DNA of 60,222 bases, from contig DASPWT010000210.1 of NCBI GenBank assembly GCA_035637655.1, positions 1-60,222 on the forward strand. The letters run 5' to 3'. The translations under genes were made by a program, and so were the position numbers. Below the pieces are notes generated by a model, which ran no database searches, was not told the DNA's origin, and was given only the letters and a program-made list of their open reading frames with translations. Below are positions 8,231 to 16,836 of this stretch, piece by piece; positions within the stretch are counted from its first letter, which is position 1; each line of letters opens with the position of its first letter. Source of the stretch: VBDM01 sp035637655. Lineage in GTDB: Bacteria; Pseudomonadota; Gammaproteobacteria; Burkholderiales; SG8-39.

Positions 8231-9342
8231 CAGTCTCGAATCAGCTCTTCGTAGATCGCGACCGATTGCCGGATGCGCTCCATGCTGCAGTACTCGTCGG
8301 TCTGGTGCGCCTGCTGCGGCTCGCCCGGTCCCAGCACCACCGTCGGCGCGCCCCTGTATACTTTCAGGAGATTCCCCGCGTCGGTGTTGTAGGTCTGGGC
8401 GCGCGGCACCGGCTTCACGCCGAGCGTGCGGCCGGTGATCTCGAACACGCGCTGCACCCAGTCCTGCTCCGGCTCGGTCCACACCGCGTTCATGTCCGAG
8501 AACACCTCGAGCTCCGCCTCGTCCCCGAGCATCGCCTGCAACTTCGCGCGCAAGGCCGCGTGATCCATCCCCGGCACCGTTCGAATGTCGACCCCGAAGC
8601 TCGCCGCGTCCGGCACCGAGTTGACCGTGTTGCCACCCTCGAACGTGCCGACGTTCATCGTCGGCTTGCCCATCACCGGATGCGCCGGCTGGCCGAAGTC
8701 GAACGATTCGAGCCTGGACACCGCGCGCACCGCCTTGTAGATCGCGTTCACACCGAGCTCGGGCATGGATCCGTGCGCCGAAACGCCGCGGAATCGCGCG
8801 TAGAACTTGAGCGAGCCCTTGTGCCCGACGTAGGGATAATTCGAAGTCGGCTCGCCCACGATCATCGCCCCGGCGCGGCCGAGCAGCTGCGTCCGGGCGA
8901 GATGCTCCGACCCTACGCATCCGCCCTCCTCCGCGGCGGTGAGCACGATGACTACGCCCGGCGTACCCGGAAATTTCTTCGCGAGATTGTGCGCCGCGAG
9001 CAGGATCGCCGCGACGCCCGCTTTCATGTCGGAGGAGCCGCGCCCGTAGAGCCGGTCGCCGTCGGTTTCCCCTGCGAACGGGTCGCGCGACCAGGCCCTG
9101 GCGCCGAGCGGTACCGTGTCGATATGCCCGGTGAGGCAGAGCGGCGGCCGCGAATCCGCGCCGCCGGCGCGCGCTATGACGCTCGTGCGCCCGTCGGCGA
9201 ACTCGTGGTAGGCGACGCGGAAACCCCAGGTGTCGAGCAGAGCGCCGACGTGGCGCGCGCAGTCGCGCTCACGGCCCGGCGGATTGACCGTATCGAATCG
9301 CAGCAGCGACCGGGTCAGCGCGATGGCTTCTTGATCGCTCAA
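8218..9342 (-). CDS. M20-family metallohydrolase (ArgE/DapE-like)
   Basis: 374 aa. The di-metal site is complete: His73 and Asp75 in TGHIDTVP, Asp105 in GRGSSDMKAG, the Glu138-Glu139 pair in TAAEEGG, Glu164 in VGEPTSN, and His346 in QQAHQTDE. A dimerisation (lid) domain spans about 180-290. Members remove N-acyl or peptide-like groups from amino acids; this fits acetylornithine deacetylase-type proteins, but the genes around it are not arginine genes, so the substrate is open. The start is a TTG placed directly after the TGA of the cytochrome c gene, with AGGA 7 nt upstream; no in-frame ATG exists before the metal site. Cytoplasmic. Confidence 0.88.
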   Translation of the reverse strand: MSDQEAIALTRSLLRFDTVNPPGRERDCARHVGALLDTWGFRVAYHEFADGRTSVIARAGGADSRPPLCLTGHIDTVPLGARAWSRDPFAGETDGDRLYGRGSSDMKAGVAAILLAAHNLAKKFPGTPGVVIVLTAAEEGGCVGSEHLARTQLLGRAGAMIVGEPTSNYPYVGHKGSLKFYARFRGVSAHGSMPELGVNAIYKAVRAVSRLESFDFGQPAHPVMGKPTMNVGTFEGGNTVNSVPDAASFGVDIRTVPGMDHAALRAKLQAMLGDEAELEVFSDMNAVWTEPEQDWVQRVFEITGRTLGVKPVPRAQTYNTDAGNLLKVYRGAPTVVLGPGEPQQAHQTDEYCSMERIRQSVAIYEELIRDWCGI

Positions 9343-9867
9343 TCAGATCCTGTCGGGAAAGCGGATGATGAATCCTTCGCGGTTGGGCATGCGCACCTTG
9401 GGAAGCGTTTCGGAGTTCATCGAGTCGGCGTCGCGAATCAGCTTGTTCTCGGCGAGGATATAGGCGGTCAGCGCATAGACTTCATCGTCGCTGAGCGAGC
9501 GCGGTTGCTGCCACGGCATCGCGCGCCGGATGAAGTCGAACAGCGTGGTGGAATAGCCCCAGAAGTTGCGGATGGTCTTCACCGCCTCGATCCGGTCGAT
9601 CGGACCGCCGCCCACCACAGCGGCGGCAACCCCGCCTTTGCCGCCTTCGCCGTGGCACATCACGCACTTCTGCGCGTAGATGCGCGCCCCTTGCGCGGGC
9701 GTGCCGCCCCCGGGCGGCAAACCGGTGCCGTCGGGCAGGATGCTGATGTCCCATGCCGCGATGTCGGCGGGATCGATCGCCCTGCCCAAGCCGGGACCTT
9801 CGGCAAAGGCCGCGCCCGCAGCGAACGCAAGCGCGGCGGCGGAGATCGAAACTCTACGCGTAAACAT
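9343..9867 (-). CDS. Mono-haem cytochrome c subunit (SorB/SoxD-like)
   Basis: 174 aa. A Sec signal peptide covers residues 1-22, then one haem c motif CVMCH (Cys68, Cys71, His72) and a probable distal ligand Met117 in RAMPWQQP. LSDDEVYALTAYILAENKLI is the usual C-terminal helix of class I cytochromes. The pattern matches cytochrome subunits of periplasmic sulfite dehydrogenases. Its 5' end overlaps the SoxC-like gene by 14 nt, which supports an enzyme/electron-acceptor pair. It could also serve the GMC flavoprotein upstream. The 3' end abuts the M20 gene. Confidence 0.85.
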   Translation of the reverse strand: MFTRRVSISAAALAFAAGAAFAEGPGLGRAIDPADIAAWDISILPDGTGLPPGGGTPAQGARIYAQKCVMCHGEGGKGGVAAAVVGGGPIDRIEAVKTIRNFWGYSTTLFDFIRRAMPWQQPRSLSDDEVYALTAYILAENKLIRDADSMNSETLPKVRMPNREGFIIRFPDRI

Positions 9868-11167
9868 GTTTCACCTCCCCTTTGCCGTCGACGCCCCAGC
9901 TCGTGAGGCTGTTGTAGTGCTGGTTCGGAAAGCCGAGCACGGGCGGGATATTCCGGGTCTCGCCGCGCTCGGCCACGAACTGGGCGCGGGTCGGCTGCAC
10001 GTTGCCGGCTTCGTCCCACGCGCGGCTCTGCAATACGGCCGGCCCGCCGTCCCAGCGCCAGGGCATGCGGAACCGGGTGAACGCCTTGGGGAGCACCGGC
10101 GCCTGCAGCGCGGCCTCTCCCCAGCTCTTGCCGCCGTCGGCCGAGACCATCACCTTGGATATCCGCCCGTTGCCCGAGTAGGCGATGCCCGAGATTTCGT
10201 AGAAGCCCGGCCCTCTCAAGGCGAGTCCCGGCGAAGGCTGCGTGATGAAGGACTTCACCTCCTGCAGGAAATAAAACCTGAACGCCTTTCCGCCCGGCAG
10301 GATCTGCGAGTAGGTCCGGGTCTCGTAGTAGCTCATGGCCGGCTGCTCGACCAGCTTCAGGCGCCGCAGGAACTTGACGTTCATGTTGCCTTCGTACCCC
10401 GGCAGCAGGAGCCTCATCGGATAACCGTTGCCAGGCATCAAGCGCTCGCCGTTCTGGTAGAGCGCGATCATGGCGTCGTCGAGCGCTTTCTTGACCGGCA
10501 CGCTGCGGCTCAAAGCGAGCGAGTCGGCGCCTTCGGCGACGATCCATTTCGCCTTCGGGTCGATTCCGGTTTCCTCCAGCAAAGTGGAAAGCGGAACACC
10601 GGTCCATTCGGCGCAGGACACGAGGCCGTGCAGCGCCTGCACGCTCGCCTGGATCGGCTCCCTCGAGAACATCGGCGCGCTGTTGCCGCCGCATTCGACG
10701 AAGCTCATGCGCGACACCATCGGATAGCGCGCGAGCGTATCGAGCGTGAACACCAGGGGGCGCTTCACCAGGCCGTGGATCACCAGGCGATGCTTGTCCG
10801 GGTCGATGTCCGGAGTGCCGGAATGCACGATGGTGAAGTGCAGGCCGTTCGGGGTGAGGGTGCCGTTGATGAGGTGATGCGGCGTGCGCGCGTGCGAGGT
10901 GCGCGGGTCGCCGTTGGGATTGCTGAGCGTGCGCGCGATTTTTTCCTCGAAGCGCGAGCGCTGCTCGTAGGGCCGGCTGACGCCGCCGGGAACGAGGCTC
11001 CACGGATCCTCCGCGAGCGGCTCGGCCGCAGCGGATCGAACGAAGGTATAGCCCATCATGGCTCCCGCAACGGCGGCGCCGCTGCGCAGGAACGCGCGGC
11101 GATGCACCAGCCCGTTTGCGGCGACCAGCTGCACGCCGTCCCATCCTCGCTTCGTGCTTGGTTCCAT
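9854..11167 (-). CDS. soxC: SoxC/SorA-like sulfite-oxidase-fold molybdopterin enzyme
   Basis: 437 aa from the ATG at 11167 (AAGGAGGAGGACGGCA upstream). Residues 23-48 are a Tat signal (HRRAFLRSGAAVAGAMMG), fitting export of a folded molybdenum enzyme. The Mo-binding Cys159 lies in SFVECGGNSAP, the classic sulfite oxidase/SoxC block; GYPMRLLLPGYEGNMNVKFLRRL and a C-terminal dimerisation domain (SADGGKSW, AWDEAGNVQPT) follow. Known members oxidise sulfite or Sox-bound sulfane sulfur in the periplasm and pass electrons to cytochrome c. The partner cytochrome overlaps downstream. No other sox gene is near, so a stand-alone sulfite dehydrogenase role is at least as likely as Sox function; the symbol denotes homology only. 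Confidence 0.85.
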   Translation of the reverse strand: MEPSTKRGWDGVQLVAANGLVHRRAFLRSGAAVAGAMMGYTFVRSAAAEPLAEDPWSLVPGGVSRPYEQRSRFEEKIARTLSNPNGDPRTSHARTPHHLINGTLTPNGLHFTIVHSGTPDIDPDKHRLVIHGLVKRPLVFTLDTLARYPMVSRMSFVECGGNSAPMFSREPIQASVQALHGLVSCAEWTGVPLSTLLEETGIDPKAKWIVAEGADSLALSRSVPVKKALDDAMIALYQNGERLMPGNGYPMRLLLPGYEGNMNVKFLRRLKLVEQPAMSYYETRTYSQILPGGKAFRFYFLQEVKSFITQPSPGLALRGPGFYEISGIAYSGNGRISKVMVSADGGKSWGEAALQAPVLPKAFTRFRMPWRWDGGPAVLQSRAWDEAGNVQPTRAQFVAERGETRNIPPVLGFPNQHYNSLTSWGVDGKGEVKHVYA

Positions 11168-11199
11168 TGCCGTCCTCCTCCTTGTCAGGTTCAGCGCGT

Positions 11200-12780
11200 T
11201 CAGCCGACGACCGCTTTCCATTTTCCCGCGAGCTGCTCCGCGCCGCGCAGGGAAAGCGCGAAGATCGTGTAGGTCGGGTTCGAAGCGCCGCTCGTGGGAA
11301 AGATCCCCGGCCCGGCGACGAAGAGGTTGGCGATCTCGTGCGCCTGGCCGTAGCCGTTTACGACCGAGTTGCCCGCGCCCGTGCCCATGATGGTCCCGCC
11401 CATCAGGTGGATGGTCGGGATATTCCCGCGCGCGGACCAGGCTTCCTTGGCGCCGGCGGCATTCGCGATTTTCAGCCCTTCCTCGAAGTTCGCGTTCCAC
11501 ACCGCGGTCACGTCCTGGTCGTAGCTGTGGACGATCCTGCCGAGCGGCATGCCGAACTCGTCCTTGTCGAGCGCAAGCTCCACGCGATTCTCGATGTTCG
11601 GCATTTCCTCGCCGAAAGCGCCGATTCGGGTGAGCCCGCGCGCTGCGCGCTTCATGAACGCGTGCAGTTCGGGGCCGAACAAATCGAGCCGCGCGTTGGC
11701 GAAGCCGCCGAGGTCGCTCGTCTTCATCGCGGTGCCCGCGACGATGAACGAGCTGCCGAACGCTCCCTTGTGGCTGGTCTTGCCATAGCGATCGTAGGAC
11801 ATGTATTGCGCGCCCGTGGTGCCCATGTGGTTCTCGACGTTCTCGTCGAAGAGCGCCCAGGTGCCGGAGCTGTAGTGCGTCATCAGGTATTTGCCGACCA
11901 GGCCGCTCCTGTTGGCGAGGCCTTTCGGGTGCGCGCCGTTCGCCGAATTGAGCAGGATGCGCGGGTTCTGCGCCGACCACGCGGCGAGCACCACGACGCT
12001 CGCCGGCTGGAATTGCTTCTCTTTTTTATGGTCGTAGTACTCGACGCCGGTGACGCGGGTGCCCTTGGCGTTGGTGAGCACGCGCGTGACCGTGCTCCAC
12101 GCGCGCACCTCGGCTCCGGCCTTTCTTGCATCGGCAAGGTAGGTGACCAGCGGGTTGGACAGCGCGCCGGTCGGGCAGCCGACATGGCACCAGCCGTCGT
12201 AGATGCACGCCGGCCGCCCCTTGTAATCGGTCGAGTTCATGCCGACCGCGGCAGGCACCATGCGGATGCCGGCTGCCGCGAAGCCTTTCAGCCAGATGTC
12301 GCCGTTGCGGAAGGTCTTCATCGGCGGCATCGGGTAGGGAGCACCGGCCGGCCGCCAGATCTCCTCGGCCCTGGCGTCGCCGGAGACGCCGACGTCGCGT
12401 GCCACCTTGTCGAAGTAAGGCGCGAGGTCCTGGTACGAGATCGGCCAGTCGAGCCCGCGGTTGTGCTCGCTCTTCACCTTGAAGTCGTTCGGCAGCAGGC
12501 GCGGGAAGTTGGCAAAGTAGTGCAGCGCGGCTCCGCCGACGCCCCAGCCCGATTGGTAGCTGTATCCGACGGGATTCCTGCCTTCCAGCAGGAACGGGGC
12601 GCCTGCGGTCTTGATCCGCCGCCCCCAGAAATCCGAGCTGATGAGATCGGAAAGCTTCCAGTCCGGTCCCTGCTCCAGGACCACGACCTTCTTGCCGGTT
12701 TTCGCCAGCACCGCGGCATAGACCGAGCCAGACGCGCCCGCACCGGCGATGACGGCATCGACTTTTTCGAGCTTGGCCAT
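11200..12780 (-). CDS. GMC-family FAD oxidoreductase (sugar/alcohol dehydrogenase large subunit)
   Basis: 526 aa from the ATG at 12780, preceded by AGAGGTGGTGAC; a longer frame lacks support. The FAD dinucleotide-binding motif is at 13-18 (GAGASG). GGAALHYFANFPRLLPNDF and DGWCHVGCPTGAL (two Cys, as in gluconate dehydrogenase large subunits) lie in the first half. The C-terminal GMC block reads GTIMGTGAGNSVVNGYGQAHEIANLFVAG then FPTSGASNPTYT, giving the active-site His/Asn region. Its neighbour 2 bp upstream is the matching small Tat subunit, so the complex is probably carried to the periplasm by that subunit, with cytochrome c as acceptor. Confidence 0.88.
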   Translation of the reverse strand: MAKLEKVDAVIAGAGASGSVYAAVLAKTGKKVVVLEQGPDWKLSDLISSDFWGRRIKTAGAPFLLEGRNPVGYSYQSGWGVGGAALHYFANFPRLLPNDFKVKSEHNRGLDWPISYQDLAPYFDKVARDVGVSGDARAEEIWRPAGAPYPMPPMKTFRNGDIWLKGFAAAGIRMVPAAVGMNSTDYKGRPACIYDGWCHVGCPTGALSNPLVTYLADARKAGAEVRAWSTVTRVLTNAKGTRVTGVEYYDHKKEKQFQPASVVVLAAWSAQNPRILLNSANGAHPKGLANRSGLVGKYLMTHYSSGTWALFDENVENHMGTTGAQYMSYDRYGKTSHKGAFGSSFIVAGTAMKTSDLGGFANARLDLFGPELHAFMKRAARGLTRIGAFGEEMPNIENRVELALDKDEFGMPLGRIVHSYDQDVTAVWNANFEEGLKIANAAGAKEAWSARGNIPTIHLMGGTIMGTGAGNSVVNGYGQAHEIANLFVAGPGIFPTSGASNPTYTIFALSLRGAEQLAGKWKAVVG

Positions 12781-12781
12781 G

Positions 12782-13342
12782 TCACCACCTCTTCTCGGGC
12801 ACGATGTGCGCCATGTAGGGGATGCCGAGGGATTCGTAACCTTCCACGGTCCCGTAGACCACATCGACGGCGTCGCTGCGCGTCACGAAGTAGACGAACG
12901 GCCCGGGCGGCCCTTGCCAGCCGTCGAGCTTCCCCTGGCGCATCAGGTCGACGAACTCGCGCTGCTCGAGTGTATTGAGCTGCGCGAAGCGACGCCCCTC
13001 GCGCGCCTGGCTCGCCCTGTCCATCGCGCCGATCGCGGCCCGGTAGAAGTTCACATACGGGGGCTTGACGTTGAGGATGCGCGCCTCGAGCAACGCCTCC
13101 TCGGGCGGAACCGAAAGCTGCTGATCGATGAAATGCGAAATGCCCGCCGCGCGGGCGCCGGGGACGAGCGTCTCGCCCAGTGCCTCGAGGGTGTCGGCTT
13201 CGTTGGCCTTCAAGAAGCGAAAGGGCACGCCCTGGGCACGGGCCTCGCGCGCGGTCAGGAGAATTTTCGCGCCGCCCACCGTGAACGCGAGCGCGCCGAG
13301 CGTCGCGCCGCGGATGAAGTCCCGTCGTTTCATCTCGTGCAT
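12782..13342 (-). CDS. Gluconate 2-dehydrogenase subunit 3-like protein (Tat signal)
   Basis: 186 aa. MKRRDFIRGATLGALAFTVGG is a clear Tat signal (RRDFIRG), after which RFLKANEADTLEALGETLVPGARAAGISHFIDQQL matches the small subunit of membrane-bound FAD gluconate/sorbitol dehydrogenases. AGGAGGACATC gives an ideal site for the ATG at 13342. Its role in the family is to escort and stabilise the GMC flavoprotein during export. It heads the leftward operon; the divergent PQQ dehydrogenase starts 170 bp away. Confidence 0.87.
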   Translation of the reverse strand: MHEMKRRDFIRGATLGALAFTVGGAKILLTAREARAQGVPFRFLKANEADTLEALGETLVPGARAAGISHFIDQQLSVPPEEALLEARILNVKPPYVNFYRAAIGAMDRASQAREGRRFAQLNTLEQREFVDLMRQGKLDGWQGPPGPFVYFVTRSDAVDVVYGTVEGYESLGIPYMAHIVPEKRW

Positions 13343-13511
13343 GATGTCCTCCTCGACAAGATGCGGGCTGCTGCTCCGGATGGAGGGGTGGGCTGCAAGG
13401 GGATTCTAGGCCAACTCCAGCTTCCAAATAAAGGGGGCGGGCCGGCCCTGTTTACGGCGAACCGCCGAAGGAGCAACATGACGGCCTTTATCCGCGCCAC
13501 CAGGGGGACTC

Positions 13512-15191
13512 ATGAAATTCGTCGTATCGGCCGCTGCCGTTCTGTTCTTCTCCATCACCGCCGTGACCGCGCAGACGCTCGATGACCTCAAGAACGACGG
13601 GAAGAATACGGACAACATTCTCACCTACGGCATGGGCTACCACCAGCAGCGCTACAGCCCGCTCAGGCAGATCGACAAGAACACCGTCAGGCGCCTGGTG
13701 CCGGTCTGGAACCTGAGCCTCGACAACAACTGGGGCGAGCAGGCCCAGCCGATCGTCTACAACGGCATGATGGTCGTGACCAACGCCCGCGCCACCGTGG
13801 CGATCGACGTCGCCAGCGGCAAGCAGATCTGGAAGCACACGCTCGAGTGGCCGCCCGAGACGCCGCGCGTCGTGTGCTGCGGCGTGTCCAACAAGGGGGC
13901 GGCGATCTACAACGGCAAGGTCTACCGCACCACGCTGGACGCTCACGTGATCGCGCTCGACGCGAAGGACGGCAAGGAACTCTGGAAGTCGAAGGCCGCG
14001 GAGTGGAAGGACGGTTTTTCGCTCACCGTCGCGCCGCTGGTGGCGAACGGCGTGCTGGTCACCGGAATTTCCGGCGCCGAATTCGGCGTCCGCGGCTTCA
14101 TCGACGGCTGGGACCCCGAGACCGGCAAGCAGCTGTGGCGCCACTACACCATCCCCGCGCGCGGCGAGAAAGGCAACGAGACCTGGCCGCAGGACAACAA
14201 CGCCTGGGAAACCGGCGGCGGCTCGGCCTGGATCACGGGTTCGTACGACCCCGAGCTCGATCTCATGTACTGGGGCACCGGCAACCCCGCGCCCTGGGCC
14301 TCGCAGAGCCGGCCCGGCGACAACCTGTACACATCGTCCGTGCTGGCGATGCGGCCCAAGACCGGCGAAGTCGTCTGGCACTACCAGTTCACGCCGAACG
14401 ACGCCTACGACTACGACGCCTGCTGGGAGCTGATCCTCGCCGACCTCAGCGTGCAGGGCCGGCCGCGCAAAGTGGCGATGCAGCTCAACCGCAACGGCTT
14501 CCTCTACGTGCTCGATCGCACCAACGGAGCGCTGATTTCCGCGAAAGCGTACGGAAAGGTGAACTGGGCGAGCCATGTCGATCCGAAAACCGGGCGACCG
14601 GTCGAGACCGAGATCGCCAAGAGCATTCGCGAGGCCAAGGCCACCGAGCACTGGCCGTCCACGCGCGGCGCCAAGAATTGGGAGCACGCCGCGTTCAATC
14701 CGCAGACCGGCCTCCTCTACGCCAACACGCTGCACGAGGGGCGGATGTACAAGCACCTGGAAATCAAGCCGCACGTCGTCGGCCAGCGCTACATGTACAT
14801 CGAAAACCTGCCGCTGCCGCGCGCCGCCGGCGAACCGGTCGGCCACATCGAGGCGATCGATCCGCTCACCGCGGAGAAGAAATGGCGCGTGCCGCTCACC
14901 GATTTCCAGATCTGGTCGGCGATGCTCGCAACCGGCGGCGGCCTGCTCTTCACCGGCAAGGAGACCGGCGAATTCATCGCACTCGACGCCGCCACCGGCA
15001 AGCAGCTGTGGCAGTTCCAGACCGGCTCGGGCATCAACGCCATGCCCGTCACCTACACGCTGAACGGCCGGCAGTACGTCACGGTGCTGTCCGGGGTCGG
15101 CGGGCTCTATTGGAACATCGCGCGCGAGCGGCTCAAGGACAAGGTGCCGCCGGGGGGCTCGGTCTGGACTTTTGCGCTGATGCCGAACTAA
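13512..15191 (+). CDS. PQQ-dependent alcohol dehydrogenase, lanthanide-type site
   Basis: 559 aa, eight-bladed quinoprotein propeller with signal peptide 1-20. Seen: the adjacent disulfide Cys122-Cys123, and metal-site residues Glu190 (GISGAE), Asn258 (GTGN), Asp300 and the extra Asp302 in YDYDAC. By family knowledge the Asp-x-Asp pair marks lanthanide-dependent (XoxF/ExaF-like) enzymes; calcium enzymes have Ala or Ser at the second position. Repeated W-docking segments (GKQIWKHT, GKELWKS, GKQLWRH, GKQLWQFQ) support the fold. It acts in the periplasm and passes electrons to cytochrome c. AGGGGGACTC precedes the ATG. A cytochrome c remnant and cytochrome b561 follow. Substrate unknown. Confidence 0.88.
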   Translation: MKFVVSAAAVLFFSITAVTAQTLDDLKNDGKNTDNILTYGMGYHQQRYSPLRQIDKNTVRRLVPVWNLSLDNNWGEQAQPIVYNGMMVVTNARATVAIDVASGKQIWKHTLEWPPETPRVVCCGVSNKGAAIYNGKVYRTTLDAHVIALDAKDGKELWKSKAAEWKDGFSLTVAPLVANGVLVTGISGAEFGVRGFIDGWDPETGKQLWRHYTIPARGEKGNETWPQDNNAWETGGGSAWITGSYDPELDLMYWGTGNPAPWASQSRPGDNLYTSSVLAMRPKTGEVVWHYQFTPNDAYDYDACWELILADLSVQGRPRKVAMQLNRNGFLYVLDRTNGALISAKAYGKVNWASHVDPKTGRPVETEIAKSIREAKATEHWPSTRGAKNWEHAAFNPQTGLLYANTLHEGRMYKHLEIKPHVVGQRYMYIENLPLPRAAGEPVGHIEAIDPLTAEKKWRVPLTDFQIWSAMLATGGGLLFTGKETGEFIALDAATGKQLWQFQTGSGINAMPVTYTLNGRQYVTVLSGVGGLYWNIARERLKDKVPPGGSVWTFALMPN

Positions 15192-15192
15192 A

Positions 15193-15270
15193 AGCCGTGC
15201 ACCCGGGTCGCTGAAGCCGGAAGAGATCGAGGCGCTGTGGGCTTACGTGGTGGCGGGCGAGAAGTCATGA
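15193..15270 (+). pseudogene. Remnant of a cytochrome c C-terminal helix
   Basis: Just after the PQQ dehydrogenase stop, a different frame reads PGSLKPEEIEALWAYVVAGEKS and then TGA. This is the standard last helix of class I cytochromes c (L-x-P-E-E-I-E-A-L-x-A-Y-V). No start codon, signal peptide or CxxCH lies in front, so the rest of the gene appears deleted. The natural partner of a PQQ dehydrogenase is a cytochrome c encoded directly downstream or fused at the C-terminus, which is where this sits. The call rests on a short match. Confidence 0.5.
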
Positions 15271-15804
15271 TGGCAGCATGCGGCGCAATATCCCGTGGCG
15301 CGGGAAGATCAGGTGCTTGAGGGCGGCGAGAGTGTGGACAGCGATCAAGGTCACGAAGACATAGGACGTCCCCACGTGCAGGCCGTTGAAGAAAGCGTAG
15401 AGGCCGCGGTCGTCCACGCCCCAGGGCGGGAGCGGCACGGCGTTGAAGAACTTGACCCCGAACTTGCTGAAGTTCGAGGCGGTATAACCCGCGATCGGCA
15501 TGATCAGCATGCAGACGTACAGCAGAACGTGGTTTATGCGCGCCGCGCCGCGCTCCCAGGCGGGCATCGACTCGGGCAGCGGGGGCGGCGTGTGGGTCAG
15601 GCGCCAGGCCAGGCGAAACACGATCAGCAGCCCGATCACGATCCCGGTGGACTTGTGGAAATTGACGAAGATCGTGCGGTCGGGCGTCTCGCGCGGAACG
15701 AGCTGGAGGTACCAGCCGAACGCGATCTGCCCGAGCACGGCCAGGGCGATCAGCCAATGCAGCGTCATGGCGGTGCGGGTATAGCGCGTCGGCAGGGAGT
15801 TCAT
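15265..15804 (-). CDS. Cytochrome b561 family protein
   Basis: 179 aa from the ATG at 15804. Four membrane helices with the haem-ligand histidines of the bacterial b561 family: His in MTLHWLIALAV (helix 1), NFHKSTGIVIG (helix 2), NGLHVGTSY and AVHTLAALKHL (helices 3-4). RYTRTAMTLHW at the N-terminus is typical. The family moves electrons between quinone and periplasmic partners. It converges on the PQQ dehydrogenase, and its last codons overlap the cytochrome remnant. A longer frame to 15951 has no translation signal. Confidence 0.9.
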   Translation of the reverse strand: MNSLPTRYTRTAMTLHWLIALAVLGQIAFGWYLQLVPRETPDRTIFVNFHKSTGIVIGLLIVFRLAWRLTHTPPPLPESMPAWERGAARINHVLLYVCMLIMPIAGYTASNFSKFGVKFFNAVPLPPWGVDDRGLYAFFNGLHVGTSYVFVTLIAVHTLAALKHLIFPRHGILRRMLPS

Positions 15805-15854
15805 CGCGGGCCGGACCCTTATTATAAGAACTTCGTTATCGCATGGAGAGCCCC

Positions 15855-16811
15855 ATGAGCGCCGTGGCGTTGTTGCTGGTCGCGTCTCTCGCCGCCGGCG
15901 CGAGCCCGGCTCAGGATTACCCGAGCAGGCCGGTTCGAATGGTAGTGCCATTCTCGCCGGGCGGGTCGACCGACACGCTCGCGCGCATCGTCGGGCAAAA
16001 GCTCACCGAGCGCTCGGGGCAGCCGGTGATCATCGAGAATCGCGCCGGCGCGGGCGGACACATCGGCGCGGAGCAGGTGGCGAAATCCGCGCCGGACGGA
16101 TACACGCTGCTGCTGGGAGGCGTTCCCCACGCGATCTCGGCAAGCCTTTATTCGAAGCTGCCGTACGACCTCGCCAGGGACCTCGCGGCAATCGCGGAAG
16201 TGGCGTCATTTCCCAGCGCGATCGTCCTGCATCCATCGCTGCCCGCGAAATCGGTGAAGGAGCTGATCGCGCTCGCTCGGGCCCGGCCCGGACGGCTCAG
16301 TTTCGGGTCGGCCGGCATCGGCTCGCCGAATCATCTCTCGCTCGAGCTGTTCCAGGCGATGGCCGGCGTCAGCATGGTGCACGTTCCCTACAAGGGATCG
16401 GGGCAGCTCGTCGGGGATCTGCTTGCCGGGCAGGTGCAGCTCGCGTCGATGGGCTTGCCGGTGGCGATGCCGCACGTTCAATCCGGAAAGCTGAGAGCGA
16501 TCGCGGTGACGGGCGCCGCGCGCTCCCCGCTGCTGCCGGAGGTGCCCACCGTGAGCGAAGCAGGATTGCCGGGATTCGAGGTGACGTCCTGGTACGGCGT
16601 GTTCGGTCCGGCGGGACTGCCCGCAGACATCGTCGCGAAACTCAATTCCGAGATCGGCAGCGCGGTCACGGCGCCCGAGGTCAAAGAGCGCCTCGCCGCG
16701 CTGGGGGCCGAGCCCTCGGTAAAGGCTCCCGATCAGTTCGCCCGCTACGTCCGGCAGGAAATCACGAAATGGGCAAAACTGGTCAGGGACTCGGGCGCCA
16801 AGGCCGAGTGA
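15855..16811 (+). CDS. Bug/TctC-family tripartite tricarboxylate receptor
   Basis: 318 aa from the ATG at 15855, preferred over 15843 because GGAGAG lies 6 nt upstream. Short signal peptide (MSAVALLLVASLAAGASPAQ), then YPSRPVRMVVPFSPGGSTDTLARIV, PVIIENRAGAGGHIGAEQVAKSAPDGYTLLL, KLPYDLARDL, HVPYKGSGQLV, LPEVPTVSEAGLPGFE and FGPAGLPADIVAKL: a canonical member. It stands alone, divergent from cytochrome b561 and convergent with the ThDP enzyme. Ligand unknown. Confidence 0.92.
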   Translation: MSAVALLLVASLAAGASPAQDYPSRPVRMVVPFSPGGSTDTLARIVGQKLTERSGQPVIIENRAGAGGHIGAEQVAKSAPDGYTLLLGGVPHAISASLYSKLPYDLARDLAAIAEVASFPSAIVLHPSLPAKSVKELIALARARPGRLSFGSAGIGSPNHLSLELFQAMAGVSMVHVPYKGSGQLVGDLLAGQVQLASMGLPVAMPHVQSGKLRAIAVTGAARSPLLPEVPTVSEAGLPGFEVTSWYGVFGPAGLPADIVAKLNSEIGSAVTAPEVKERLAALGAEPSVKAPDQFARYVRQEITKWAKLVRDSGAKAE

Positions 16812-16812
16812 G

Positions 16813-16824
16813 CGCGGCCGCGCG
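16813..16824. terminator. Possible bidirectional terminator between convergent genes
   Basis: GCGCGGCCGCGC is a perfect 12-bp palindrome, followed by a T-rich stretch (CCTTTTGTCTTT, then TTTTT). It lies in the 25-bp gap where the Bug gene and the ThDP-enzyme gene converge. The stem has no loop bases, so efficiency is doubtful. Confidence 0.3.
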
Positions 16825-16836
16825 CCCTTTTGTCTT

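Noticed and set aside
9854..11167. Complete Sox thiosulfate-oxidation cluster
   Set aside because: Only the SoxC-like enzyme and a cytochrome are present; soxXYZAB are absent from the window.
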